Assembly: GCF_023227745.1 (NCBI RefSeq)
Contig: NZ_JALKBX010000003.1
Span: 1-64,000 of the forward strand
Length of the DNA: 64,000 nt
From: Natroniella acetigena
Lineage (GTDB): Bacteria > Bacillota > Halanaerobiia > Halobacteroidales > Halobacteroidaceae
Direction of reading: 5' to 3'
This document shows, piece after piece, positions 8,037 to 15,912 of the stretch. Positions within the stretch are counted from its first letter, which is position 1. Each line of letters opens with the position of its first letter. Below the pieces are notes generated by a model. That model was not told the DNA's origin and did not search any database. It saw only the letters and a list, made by a program, of their open reading frames with translations. The position numbers and the translations under genes are program-made.

Positions 8037-9860
8037 ATGATTGAAGAGGTTGTACAAATCACAGCCCAAGGAGAAGAAGAGGCTTTAGAGAAAGCTTATC
8101 AAGATTTTCAAATTAAAATAGATGAAGAATTTGATAAAAGTGAGATTAAATTAAGTTTGATTGAAGAAAAGAAAGGTTTTCTAGGTCTGTTTGGAAGGAA
8201 GAAAGTATATCAAGCATTCTTAAAAATAGTTCAATATACTGAGCAGGCTGGGGAAGAAGTAGATGGAGAAGCAGGAGAATTTGAAGTAAAGATTAAGGAT
8301 GAGGGGATCTTTTTAGAGGTTAGACAGCCTATAGGAGCAGAAAAGATGGTTAAGATGGAGATGGTAGATCAAATTTTACAGGAAAAAGAAATAGAAGATG
8401 TCAGTTATGAAAAAGTCAGCGAAGGTCTGACACTTGATGGTGAAGAAGTAAAGATAGCTCCTAGAAAGCCTGAACTTGATCGTGATGCTAAAGTTGAAAT
8501 AGAGCTTAATCCTGATTTAATGAAAGCAGTTTTAAATTATTATCCTCCCTTAGGAGGAGAAGATTTATCTGTTAGAGGTATATTAAAGAAGTTAGAGGAT
8601 AAAGGCGTAGTAGCTGGTATTCAAGAAGAGAAGTTAAAAGAAGAGTTTAGTCCTGAGCAAAAATTAGAAGATTTTGTGATAGCAGTTGGTGAAGGGCCAA
8701 TCCCTGGTGAAGATGGTAGAATTGAATTAAAATTTGATCTTGATCAGAAAAAGAATAAAGTAGTTAAATTAAGTGATGGAAGTGTAGATTTTTATAATTT
8801 AAATCGGATTATAAATGTTGAACAAGGAGAGATAATAGCCACTAAAATTCCAACTGTTGAAGGAAAGCCTGGTCAGAAAGTGACAGGAGATGAGATTCCA
8901 CCTGCTCCAGTTGAAAAGGTAGAACTGCCCCAAGGAGAAAATGTAAAAGTTAGTCAGGATGGATTAACTTTAATTACTGAGATTGACGGTCAAGTTGTAC
9001 AAAGAAAGGGTACTCTCAATGTCTTGGAGGTTTATACAGTCGAAGGGGATGTTGATTTAACAACTGGAAATATTAATTTCAAAGGTAATGTAGTAGTTAA
9101 TGGTAATGTAAGGGATAATATGGAGATTAAAGCAGAAGGAAATATTCAGGTAAAAGGTAGTGTCTATAGTGCTAAGCTAGAAGCAGAGGATCAAATTATT
9201 GTTCAACAGGGTTTTATTGGTCGTAATAAAGGTCTTCTTAAAGCAGAAGGGAATATTATTGTTCAATTTATTGAAACTGGAATTATTGAAGGTGGAGGGA
9301 ATTTAATTGTTAAAAATGCAATTATGCATAGCAAGATAGATGTAGAGCAGAAGATAATTGTTACAGAAAAGAAAGGATTAATTGTAGGGGGGGAAGTTAG
9401 AGCTGCTCAGGAGATAGAGGCTAATATTATTGGTTCAGCTTTAGATACTTCAACTAAAGTTCGTGTAGGAGTCAGTCCTGAATTAAGAGATGAATTTAAG
9501 GCTAAAGAGCAGTTATATTTTAAAAAGAAAAAGAAGTTAAATGAAGTTATTAAAGCTATTTTTGTGTTAAAGAAGAAGCAGAATACCTCTAAACTATCTG
9601 ATAAAAAACAAAAATTACTTAGACAATTGACAAGAGCAAAATATACGGTTGCAACTGATTTTGAGGAGTTATTAGCTGAAAGAGAAGAGCTTTTAAAGAA
9701 GTTAGACCAGGAAAAAGAGGGAGTAATAAAGGTAAAAAACACTATATATCCAGGGGTAGTAATTACACTTGGTACGAATACTTTGCGGATAAATAAAGAT
9801 AAGACAAATATTAAATATTATCTTACTGATGGAGAAATTAAAACAACTAGTTTAGTTTAA
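8037..9860 (+). CDS. Jag_N - FapA (DUF342) protein
   Basis: 607 residues. Residues about 1-60 form a Jag_N-like domain (ALEKAYQDF ... EEKKGFLGLFGRKK). Residues about 85-590 form the FapA/DUF342 region: an N-terminal part, a polar beta-helix built from repeated G-N-V-x-V rungs (GNINFKGNVVVNGNV, GNIQVKGSVYSAK, GNIIVQF) and a C-terminal coiled coil with EFKAKEQLYFKKKKKL. Such proteins are thought to be polymerising or scaffold proteins of the cell surface or division machinery; the exact role is unknown. I chose the ATG at 8037, which has AGGAGG eight bases upstream, over the TTG at 8031. Confidence 0.85.
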   Translation: MIEEVVQITAQGEEEALEKAYQDFQIKIDEEFDKSEIKLSLIEEKKGFLGLFGRKKVYQAFLKIVQYTEQAGEEVDGEAGEFEVKIKDEGIFLEVRQPIGAEKMVKMEMVDQILQEKEIEDVSYEKVSEGLTLDGEEVKIAPRKPELDRDAKVEIELNPDLMKAVLNYYPPLGGEDLSVRGILKKLEDKGVVAGIQEEKLKEEFSPEQKLEDFVIAVGEGPIPGEDGRIELKFDLDQKKNKVVKLSDGSVDFYNLNRIINVEQGEIIATKIPTVEGKPGQKVTGDEIPPAPVEKVELPQGENVKVSQDGLTLITEIDGQVVQRKGTLNVLEVYTVEGDVDLTTGNINFKGNVVVNGNVRDNMEIKAEGNIQVKGSVYSAKLEAEDQIIVQQGFIGRNKGLLKAEGNIIVQFIETGIIEGGGNLIVKNAIMHSKIDVEQKIIVTEKKGLIVGGEVRAAQEIEANIIGSALDTSTKVRVGVSPELRDEFKAKEQLYFKKKKKLNEVIKAIFVLKKKQNTSKLSDKKQKLLRQLTRAKYTVATDFEELLAEREELLKKLDQEKEGVIKVKNTIYPGVVITLGTNTLRINKDKTNIKYYLTDGEIKTTSLV

Positions 9861-9922
9861 TTATTTAGATCATTTGCCTGAAATATTAATCTGAAACTTT
9901 AGTATTTTGGATTTAATTATAA

Positions 9923-9948
9923 ATTGTGCATTGTGAATTGTTAATTGA
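9923..9948. repeat. Heptanucleotide repeat tract
   Basis: ATTGTGC, ATTGTGA, ATTGTTA, ATTGA in tandem, in the gap between the FapA gene and a small membrane-protein gene. Confidence 0.6.
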
Positions 9949-9967
9949 AATAGAGGAGGTGAATTAG

Positions 9968-10147
9968 TTGGAAAGGATTATGTGGATTTATTTATCTGGA
10001 GTTATCTTTAATCTAATAACTTTTTTAGTCTATTTAATTAAAGATTTTAATGAATTGCAGGTTAATATTTTACCGGCAATCAGTTTCATTCTGGCTAGTT
10101 GGTTTATTTATCCAATTTTATTATGGAGAGAAAGAGGAGTTTATTGA
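9968..10147 (+). CDS. Small two-helix membrane protein
   Basis: 59 codons from TTG, with GAGGAGGTG upstream. The product has two predicted membrane helices (IYLSGVIFNLITFLVYLI, then ILPAISFILASWFIYPILL) joined by a short polar loop, and a basic C-terminus (WRERGVY). No family is recognised. The good ribosome site and the strong terminator directly after the stop support a real gene. Confidence 0.6.
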   Translation: MERIMWIYLSGVIFNLITFLVYLIKDFNELQVNILPAISFILASWFIYPILLWRERGVY

Positions 10148-10150
10148 ATT

Positions 10151-10195
10151 GTGAGCCTCTTCACCTAAATTTTTAATTTAGGTGGAGAGGTTCAC
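10151..10195. terminator. Bidirectional terminator hairpin
   Basis: A 20-bp near-perfect stem (GTGAGCCTCTTCACCTAAAT against ATTTAGGTGGAGAGGTTCAC) with a 5-base loop, between convergent genes. One arm overlaps the stop codon of the minus-strand gene. Confidence 0.85.
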
Positions 10196-10764
10196 ATCAA
10201 TTCAAAGGAAGTGACTACCTTTTCCTTGGGATCCAAAGTAGGTCGCCAGATCTCTAATTTTTGAGCTGTAGTTGATATTTTTTTTGGTAAGCCATCTAAA
10301 GAGCGGCATAGATCAATAAATTCATCCTCAGGTAATTGTTGTTGAGCGAAATTAGTGCTAGCAACTGTGATATGAAATTCCCAATTATCATAATTTTCAA
10401 TTGTCGAAATATTCGATTTTTCTAATTCATGATGAAGGTTAGTAGCTAAATTTAATAATGAATCTGTAGTATTTAGCTTGAGGGCCAAAAATTTATTGTT
10501 TAAATTATAGCATTTAAAGCTATCAATTAAGATTTTTACTGGCTCATCTGTAGAGCAGATAGACGCTAGGATCTCTTCAGCTTGTTGGCTAGCTTCTTTA
10601 GTAATCCGATCAAGTGTAATATGCAATTCAGGGTAAAACTGATCCTGATAAAGATTAAAATGATTAGCAATAGCTTGCTGAATATTTAAAATTGGGGTTA
10701 AGCTCTTTTTGTTTGGTACTAGCATGATAAATAATTCTTCATTTAAAGATGCCGATTTAATCAT
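10192..10764 (-). CDS. 2H phosphoesterase / 2'-5' RNA ligase family protein
   Basis: About 190 residues with the two signature motifs of the 2H fold, HITLDRI (around residue 48) and HITVAS (around 135). Relatives include LigT and YjcG-like cyclic phosphodiesterases acting on RNA or nucleotide 2',3'-cyclic ends; the substrate is unknown. The ATG at 10764 has GGAGG eight bases upstream, better than the in-frame start at 10794. It follows the radical SAM gene on the same strand with a short gap. Confidence 0.85.
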   Translation of the reverse strand: MIKSASLNEELFIMLVPNKKSLTPILNIQQAIANHFNLYQDQFYPELHITLDRITKEASQQAEEILASICSTDEPVKILIDSFKCYNLNNKFLALKLNTTDSLLNLATNLHHELEKSNISTIENYDNWEFHITVASTNFAQQQLPEDEFIDLCRSLDGLPKKISTTAQKLEIWRPTLDPKEKVVTSFELM

Positions 10765-10827
10765 CAAATTCCTCCAAAATATCAATGTAGTCATATTTTA
10801 CCATATAATCAATTTGATATCAACTAT

Positions 10828-11730
10828 TCACCCTTCAATTCGTTTTAATCCTGTTTTCTTAGCCATGTTAAGTGCTTGTTGATATTCTTGCTCTGTAATT
10901 GGACGATTTAACTTTTCATCTTGACCAGCTCGATAAGCTGGGTAATATTGCTCCATAATATTGACATAAGTAGCAGGTGATAACTCGCGACTGATAAACT
11001 CCATAATCTCCTGACTTCCTGCTAAATCATCTGGGAGTACTAAGTGACGAATTAATAATCCTTGGTAGGCAATACCTGATTCAGTCTTCAACTCTCCTAC
11101 TTGACGGTGCATCTCTTTAACTGCTTTTTTAACTACTGATAAATATTGTGGAACTTCTGAATATTTTAGGCCTATCTCTTCATCAGCATATTTGATATCG
11201 GGCATATAGATATCAATCACTCCATCTAATAATTTAAGACCGGTTAAATTATCATAACCTCCTGAATTATAAACCAAAGGAATTTCTAAACCCAATTTAG
11301 CGGCTTCTAAGGTTGCAGCTAATAGGGCATGGATCATATGGCTGGGGGTGACAAAATTGATATTATGGCAGCCTTGCCGTTGTAACGAGATCATAATTTC
11401 TGCTAACTCTTTGGCGGTGATCAGCTCACCTTGCTGTTGGTGGCTCGTATCATAGTTTTGGCAGTAGATACATCGTAGATTACAGCTACTAAAGAAGATA
11501 GTACCTGAACCACGGTGACCGACTAAAGGGGGTTCTTCACCAAAGTGCGGGCCAAAGCTTGCCACCTTAATCTCTTTTCCTGTCTTACAATAGCCGAGTT
11601 CATCTTGACTGCGATCAACTTGGCAGTGATGAGGGCAGAGCTTACAACTTTGCAGGAACTGATATGCTTTTTTGGCCCTATTAGCTAACTCTCCAGAGCG
11701 ATAAAGTTCTAAATAACTGGGTTGTATCAT
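10828..11730 (-). CDS. Radical SAM protein, PflX-like (COG1313)
   Basis: 300 residues. The radical SAM cluster motif CNLRCIYCQN is around residue 85. It is preceded by a Cys cluster (CKLCPHHC, then GYCKTG) and followed by FVTPSHMIHAL and a VYNSGGYD beta strand. It belongs to the group of pyruvate-formate-lyase-activase homologues called PflX. The substrate is unknown. The GTFFFS-type strand GTIFFSSCNLRC is family-typical. It is the last chromosomal gene before the tRNA. Confidence 0.88.
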   Translation of the reverse strand: MIQPSYLELYRSGELANRAKKAYQFLQSCKLCPHHCQVDRSQDELGYCKTGKEIKVASFGPHFGEEPPLVGHRGSGTIFFSSCNLRCIYCQNYDTSHQQQGELITAKELAEIMISLQRQGCHNINFVTPSHMIHALLAATLEAAKLGLEIPLVYNSGGYDNLTGLKLLDGVIDIYMPDIKYADEEIGLKYSEVPQYLSVVKKAVKEMHRQVGELKTESGIAYQGLLIRHLVLPDDLAGSQEIMEFISRELSPATYVNIMEQYYPAYRAGQDEKLNRPITEQEYQQALNMAKKTGLKRIEG

Positions 11731-11755
11731 TCTAATCTACTCCTTATAGTAGCAG

Positions 11756-11790
11756 TTTATAGTTGACAATTGATAATTGATAGTGGATAG
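11756..11790. repeat. Heptanucleotide repeat tract
   Basis: Five tandem heptads: TTTATAG, TTGACAA, TTGATAA, TTGATAG, TGGATAG. They lie in the 270-base gap between the radical SAM gene and the tRNA; the rest of that gap holds only the tRNA promoter. Confidence 0.7.
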
Positions 11791-11943
11791 AAAAAATCTA
11801 AAATAAAAGCAAAAGCATTATAAATTTAACTTATCAAGGTTGAGTTTAAGTTAATGCAGATGATATTAAATTATTAATTATTATGTCACATAGTTAATGA
11901 TTATATTAAGGATAGTTAAAGGAGGGGGTGCTATGAGCTAGAT

Positions 11944-11972
11944 TTGACAATTTAAGTAATTTATGATATATT
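11944..11972 (+). promoter_or_regulatory. Sigma-A type promoter of tRNA-Pro
   Basis: TTGACA (11944-11949), 17-base spacer, TATATT (11967-11972), about 30 bases before the tRNA. Confidence 0.8.
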
Positions 11973-12001
11973 TAATGGCGGTTGATTATTAGAAATCTTG
12001 G

Positions 12002-12078
12002 CGGGCTGTAGCGCAGTTTGGTAGCGCACTGTGCTGGGGGCGCAGGGGTCGCTGGTTCAAATCCAGTCAGCCCGACCA
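12002..12078 (+). tRNA. tRNA-Pro (GGG)
   Basis: A 77-base cloverleaf with acceptor arms CGGGCTG and CAGCCCG, A discriminator and encoded CCA. The anticodon loop CTGGGGG gives anticodon GGG, which reads proline codons. Its 3' part from the anticodon loop onward is supplied by the prophage att sequence, so the gene stays whole after integration. Confidence 0.96.
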
Positions 12079-12087
12079 GCTATAAAC
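12034..12087. repeat. attL core
   Basis: 54 bases identical to 55934-55987, starting in the tRNA anticodon loop at CTGGGGG and ending at TATAAAC just past the CCA. One mismatch and then five more matching bases follow. Confidence 0.95.
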
Positions 12088-12150
12088 GCTGATATAACAA
12101 TGATTGTAACCTGTTGATTAAAACAGGTCTTTTTTGTTTTTAGGGTAGAT

Positions 12151-12170
12151 TGCCGACAAATTGCCGACAA
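12151..12170 (+). promoter_or_regulatory. Putative integrase arm-type sites (left)
   Basis: Two direct copies of TTGCCGACAA-type sequence, with CCGACA at 12153 and 12164, exactly 11 bp apart. They lie between attL and the integrase gene. Three more copies with the same 11-bp phasing lie by attR. Confidence 0.6.
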
Positions 12171-12186
12171 TGACTTAAAAAAGTCA

Positions 12187-13329
12187 TTATTTCAAGCTGT
12201 TTTTTAATTTTTGAACAGCTTCTTTTTGCATGGAAGGAATAACATGAGAGTATGTATCAAGAGTTTGGGTAATAGAGGCGTGCCCTAATCTTTCCTGGAC
12301 TATCTTAGGGTGGATTCCAGCTTTAAGCATTAAGGTTGCATGAGTATGTCTAAGATCATGTAATCTAAATTCTTCTAGATCAACTTTTTTTGCTACTTTA
12401 TTAAATGAGCGTGTAGCATAACGAGGATTAAAGGGAGTTCCATCTTCTCTACAAAAGACTAAGTTGTATTCGTTATTGTATTCAGAGCCAAATTTCAATC
12501 TGTTTTCTTTTTGCTCCTTGTTTCTTCTTTTTAATATCTTGATTACATCCTCATCTACATCTATAGGGCGAATACTTGAATCAGTCTTAGGTTTTCTGAA
12601 AACTAAACCTTTATTGGCAGGGCGAGTAACAGATTGCTTAACTTGGAGTTTTTGGTTTTCAAAGTCAACATCTTTCCATCTTAAAGCCAAAAGCTCACCT
12701 CGTCTCATTCCAGTAAAGGCAGCTATATAAATAAAATCATAGATCCATCCTTCAGCAACTTCTAATAATTTATAGAGTTGTTTTTTAGTTAATGCTTCTA
12801 TTTCTGATTTTTCTCCCTTAGGAGGAGAGATCTTATCCGCAGGATTATTCTCTAACATCTCCCATTTGACTGCATGGTTTAGAGCGGTATTTAACGTAGT
12901 GTAATGCCTTTTTACTGTCTTTTTGGATAAACCACCTTTCTTACCATCTTTTCTGCCATCTTTGAGCTTATGAGACAAATATCTTTTTATATGCATAGCT
13001 TTCAAATTAGCCATTTTTATACTTCCTAAAATAGGGATGACATGAGTTTTGACTATGATCTCATAAGTTTCTAATGTAGAAGGGGCTAAGTTGTGTTCGC
13101 AGTAATCCTCTAACCACTGTAACAAAAATTCTTCAAGTGTTAAATTAGATGGTTCTACATAAGTTCCATGCTCTAACTTATATTCAATTTCTCTCATTCT
13201 TTTTTTAGCTTCAGTTTTAGTTCCAGTAACGTTCTCATAAATTCTTTTTCGCTTACCTGTTATTGGATCGGTGCCAGCACTGACTGTTATCTCCCAAGAA
13301 TTTTCTCCTCTTTTTCTGATATGGCCCAT
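12187..13329 (-). CDS. int: Tyrosine recombinase (phage integrase)
   Basis: 380 residues, normal for Firmicute phage integrases. The N-terminal arm-binding domain (about 1-55, HIRKRGENSWEITVSAG) is followed by a SAM-like core-binding domain (about 62-165) and a catalytic domain (about 175-370). Active-site residues are visible: Arg209 in TGMRRGE, HxxR in LHDLRH (His324, Arg327), His350 in RLGHAS and Tyr360 in DTYSH. It sits next to attL and reads toward it. It mediates integration into and excision from the tRNA-Pro gene. Confidence 0.97.
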   Translation of the reverse strand: MGHIRKRGENSWEITVSAGTDPITGKRKRIYENVTGTKTEAKKRMREIEYKLEHGTYVEPSNLTLEEFLLQWLEDYCEHNLAPSTLETYEIIVKTHVIPILGSIKMANLKAMHIKRYLSHKLKDGRKDGKKGGLSKKTVKRHYTTLNTALNHAVKWEMLENNPADKISPPKGEKSEIEALTKKQLYKLLEVAEGWIYDFIYIAAFTGMRRGELLALRWKDVDFENQKLQVKQSVTRPANKGLVFRKPKTDSSIRPIDVDEDVIKILKRRNKEQKENRLKFGSEYNNEYNLVFCREDGTPFNPRYATRSFNKVAKKVDLEEFRLHDLRHTHATLMLKAGIHPKIVQERLGHASITQTLDTYSHVIPSMQKEAVQKLKNSLK

Positions 13330-13384
13330 GATAAATCCTCCTTCTAATAGGATAAAAACAAATCGCCGTTAACGAGCATTTAGA

Positions 13385-13633
13385 TTACTTATTTTCTACT
13401 AATTTAGACTCATCGTTTGGAATTATTTCACAATAATCATTGCCTAAATCTTTAATGGTATGGTTATTTTTTAAGTCAATTGCTTTAGCTTTTTCTAATC
13501 TTTCCTGATATGGTACATTGCTAAATTGGTTTGCTAGATCTTTTCTAGTTAATTCTTTCTTCTGGAAGTCTAGAGATTCTTTGTCTATCTGATGATGGGT
13601 TGATACCCTGGTGTAGATAGCTGCTTTTTTCAT
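13385..13633 (-). CDS. Small protein with truncated serine-recombinase N-terminus
   Basis: 82 residues. The first 30 or so (AAIYTRVSTHHQ ... ESLDFQKKEL) are the start of a resolvase/invertase domain, including the catalytic-serine motif RVST. The similarity then stops. The remainder (YQERLEKAKAIDLKNNHTIKDLGNDYCEII) does not resemble a recombinase. It is too short to be an active recombinase, lacking the DNA-binding and dimerisation parts. It may be a remnant fused to an unrelated small protein, or a decoy subunit. A clear ribosome site is present. Confidence 0.55.
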   Translation of the reverse strand: MKKAAIYTRVSTHHQIDKESLDFQKKELTRKDLANQFSNVPYQERLEKAKAIDLKNNHTIKDLGNDYCEIIPNDESKLVENK

Positions 13634-13662
13634 TGTTATATAATACCTCCTTTGTAGTTAAT

Positions 13663-13699
13663 AAAAAAAGAAACCCTTTCAGAATTTTCTAAAAGGGCT
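13663..13699 (-). terminator. Terminator of the minus-strand accessory genes
   Basis: On the minus strand, GCCCTTTT and AAAGGG form a hairpin followed by TTTCTTTTTTTATT, directly after the 13699-14289 gene. Confidence 0.75.
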
Positions 13700-14289
13700 T
13701 AAAAGAAGAGTTCTTTTGCAAATCCTAAAAGTGCCAATGCTGTAGGGATTGCAATTATATATAATGGTTTTTTAAAATCATCCATTTTTCCTTCAATGTT
13801 ACCGACTTTAGTTTCTAGAGCTGAAACACTTGAATTTAGTTTGGATATATTATTGTTAATATTTCTAACATCATCTTTTATCCCATCAGTATTTTCCTTG
13901 ATAAATTCAGTTGCTGTTTTGGTGGACGCTACATTTTCTTTTATATCTGTTATGTTGTTTCTGTTTTCTCTTATATCTTCACTCATTCTCTTTAATCCCT
14001 TTTCACTCATATCCGTCCACCTCCTGTTAGTTGATAGAAAATTTTCTCCTGGTTCTTCTAAATTATTAGGTGTTGATTCTGTAGATTCCCAAAATCTTTC
14101 AATAAATTCTTCAAAAGTTGTCTTGTTTAAGTTACTGCTACTTATTTTTTCCTTTTCTATATCATTATATTCTTCATGAAGCAATTTATTTCCTTCTTTT
14201 TCATAATTGAAACTTGGATGCTCGCTTATAGAATGTACTTTCGGGATATCTTCTGTTGGTGGTGTACTTGTTGAATCAATAGCCCCCAA
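13699..14289 (-). CDS. Coiled-coil protein with C-terminal membrane anchor
   Basis: 196 residues, TTG start with AAGGGGG upstream. Residues about 1-90 are polar and low-complexity. Residues about 95-172 form a coiled coil with regular I/V/L heptads (DIRENRNNITDIKENV, NINNNISKLNSSVSALETKV). A C-terminal helix, PLYIIAIPTALALLGFA, ends in KELFF. This resembles XhlA-type or tail-anchored phage proteins, inserted in the inner membrane with the coiled coil inside the cell. It follows the DUF3467-like gene by two bases, so the pair is co-expressed. A role as a lysogeny-expressed exclusion or accessory protein is only a guess. Confidence 0.6.
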   Translation of the reverse strand: MGAIDSTSTPPTEDIPKVHSISEHPSFNYEKEGNKLLHEEYNDIEKEKISSSNLNKTTFEEFIERFWESTESTPNNLEEPGENFLSTNRRWTDMSEKGLKRMSEDIRENRNNITDIKENVASTKTATEFIKENTDGIKDDVRNINNNISKLNSSVSALETKVGNIEGKMDDFKKPLYIIAIPTALALLGFAKELFF

Positions 14290-14291
14290 TA

Positions 14292-14579
14292 TTATTCCCC
14301 CTTATTTTCTCTTTCTTCTCTTGTCTGCATGATTTTATTCAACATACTTGTAACTCTTTTTATATGAGGTATGCTGAAAGCCATTTTGTTAATTAATTTT
14401 CTTTCTGCCACCCCTTCTTGATTTCTAGGTACAATTGTTTGATAAAATGATAAAACCACATGATCTTTTGCTTCAGATACATCTATATGATCAGTGAATT
14501 TAATGTCTTTTGCCTCTTCAGGTTCAATATAAACTATTTGTCCTTTTTTTTCTTTTCCTTTTTCAGTCAATTTAACCAC
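14292..14579 (-). CDS. DUF3467-like small protein
   Basis: 95 residues. The central part (DHVVLSFYQTIVPRN, then MAFSIPHIKRVTSMLNKIM) matches the shape of DUF3467 proteins, which have a beta hairpin followed by an S-x-x-H-x-K helix. Function of that family is unknown. It directly precedes the membrane-anchored coiled-coil gene and probably works with it. A plus-strand frame across the same bases looks like a shadow. Confidence 0.45.
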   Translation of the reverse strand: MVKLTEKGKEKKGQIVYIEPEEAKDIKFTDHIDVSEAKDHVVLSFYQTIVPRNQEGVAERKLINKMAFSIPHIKRVTSMLNKIMQTREERENKGE

Positions 14580-14672
14580 TCCTTTTTAGATAATAATCAA
14601 CCAATGTTGACAAAATTTGCACCACTAAGTAAAAATAAAACGCTACCTTAGTAGCTAACTTATCACAGTAAT

Positions 14673-14921
14673 TTAATTTAGTGGGGTAGAGGATTCGTGT
14701 CTTACTCTTTCTTCCTCTTCAATGTCTTTTATTAGGTTAACAATTTCTTTGATTGATTCAGGTGAAATTTTGTCATTATGCAGAATTGAAAGAAAATCAT
14801 CATCTTCCCGTTTAGCACAAAGATCATTCCAAAAGTTTAATAACTCTGGCTCATCTGCCAATGCAGCCTTGATTTTATCTTGGTTTATGTCTTTAACATT
14901 AGTTCTTTTTGATTTTTTCAT
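14673..14921 (-). CDS. Repressor C-terminal-like protein without HTH
   Basis: 82 residues. Its pattern (IKAALADEPELLNFWNDL ... KRED ... SPESIKEIVNLIKDIEEEE) lines up with the C-terminal third of the prophage repressor at 16770-17162 (IRQALKTNPELAEYWEEV ... KRET ... PDEAIQDVIRIMMRIDKEE). The DNA-binding helix-turn-helix is absent. It could form mixed oligomers with the repressor or be a target decoy for ImmA; this is inference. A TAGGAGTG ribosome site precedes the ATG. Confidence 0.6.
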   Translation of the reverse strand: MKKSKRTNVKDINQDKIKAALADEPELLNFWNDLCAKREDDDFLSILHNDKISPESIKEIVNLIKDIEEEERVRHESSTPLN

Positions 14922-14931
14922 AATATCACTC

Positions 14932-15831
14932 CTATTTATATTTATTTTTTAATCTTCTGAACTCTCTCTTGGATATTTTTTCTCTTAAATCATTTATTTC
15001 AGAATCATTATTACACAAATCAATATACCTATCTAAAGCTTTTATAGCTTCATTATCTCTATTGGTATGGTAATATAGTTTAGCCAATTCTTTATAAGGT
15101 CTATGATCAGGATTCCCTTCTTGCCATTCTTTTGTCAACTCCCCGGTATTTATAGATTTCAAATAAAGTTCTTCTGCTTTTTCTACATTACCTTCTATCC
15201 TTTGTTCTTCTGCTTTTTTAAATATGTTGCTAGGTAGATAATCATAATTCTTATTTCCGTCAACAGGTTTAATCACCCTTATATTACATCCTGTATCTCT
15301 ATCTTTTGTGCCTCCTGTAAATTCTTTTATTTTAACAATTACTTCTTCTTCAGCATTAAGCAAACCAGCTATTTCTTTATTAACTCTTTTAGTCAACCAA
15401 CCTAATTGTTGCCCGGAATTATTTAAAACCTTTACTGCATTAAGGTCATAGTAGTTAGGTGAATGTTCTAAAGATAATTTTTGGTCAACCTCACACCCTT
15501 TTAATAATTTTTGCCGACTTGATCCATCTTCGTTATCATGTGTAACCCCTGTAATTTTACTGTAGAATGAATCAAAGCTTTGTTTTGGCATTTTTTCTTT
15601 TTGCCAACTATTATTACATGATTTACAAAAAGATGTCTTTTTAGTAAAAGGAGCCGAAATTAAAATCAATAAACCGAGCCCAACTCCAATAAGACCAAAA
15701 GATGTAAAAAATAAAATAAATATACCTGATATAATAAAAAATATACCTACAACTGCAACTGTACAACCACCCCTTACTTTTATTTTTTTAGAATGACATT
15801 CAGGACATAATTCAAAACTATCTTTTGACAC
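14932..15831 (-). CDS. Zinc-ribbon / membrane / HIRAN / TPR protein
   Basis: 299 residues, GTG start with AAGGAGTG upstream. Domains in order: a split zinc ribbon (CPECHSKK near residue 9 and CKSCNNSW near 70) interrupted by two membrane helices (VAVVGIFFIISGIFILFF and FGLIGVGLGLLILI). A HIRAN-like domain follows at about 88-190 (YSKITGVTH, LSLEHSPNYYDLNAVKVL, GQQLGWLTKRVN). A TPR-like helical region lies at about 200-295 (AEEQRIEGNVEKAEELYLK, YKELAKLYYHTNRDNEAIKALDRYI). HIRAN domains bind DNA ends or stalled forks; membrane-anchored forms are rare in my experience. It is a lysogeny-side accessory gene with no established function. Confidence 0.6.
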   Translation of the reverse strand: MSKDSFELCPECHSKKIKVRGGCTVAVVGIFFIISGIFILFFTSFGLIGVGLGLLILISAPFTKKTSFCKSCNNSWQKEKMPKQSFDSFYSKITGVTHDNEDGSSRQKLLKGCEVDQKLSLEHSPNYYDLNAVKVLNNSGQQLGWLTKRVNKEIAGLLNAEEEVIVKIKEFTGGTKDRDTGCNIRVIKPVDGNKNYDYLPSNIFKKAEEQRIEGNVEKAEELYLKSINTGELTKEWQEGNPDHRPYKELAKLYYHTNRDNEAIKALDRYIDLCNNDSEINDLREKISKREFRRLKNKYK

Positions 15832-15885
15832 AAGATCACTCCTTATTTTAGTTTTATAGTCAAATATTTCTTATATGTCTAAAAA

Positions 15886-15912
15886 TAAAAGGCCAACATT
15901 TAGGCCTCTTTT
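15886..15912 (-). terminator. Terminator after repressor operon
   Basis: On the minus strand GAGGCC and GGCC form a short stem followed by TTTTATTTTT. It overlaps the last codons of the 15900-16181 gene. Confidence 0.6.

Noticed and set aside
9407-9742. 111-codon minus-strand open frame inside the FapA gene
   Set aside because: Antisense shadow rich in Ser/Phe/Leu, mirroring the lysine/glutamate-rich coiled coil on the other strand; no ribosome site.
13796-14179. Plus-strand 127-codon frame opposite the coiled-coil/anchor gene
   Set aside because: Leu/Phe/Ser-rich mirror of the polar minus-strand protein; the minus-strand reading has ribosome sites and a terminator.
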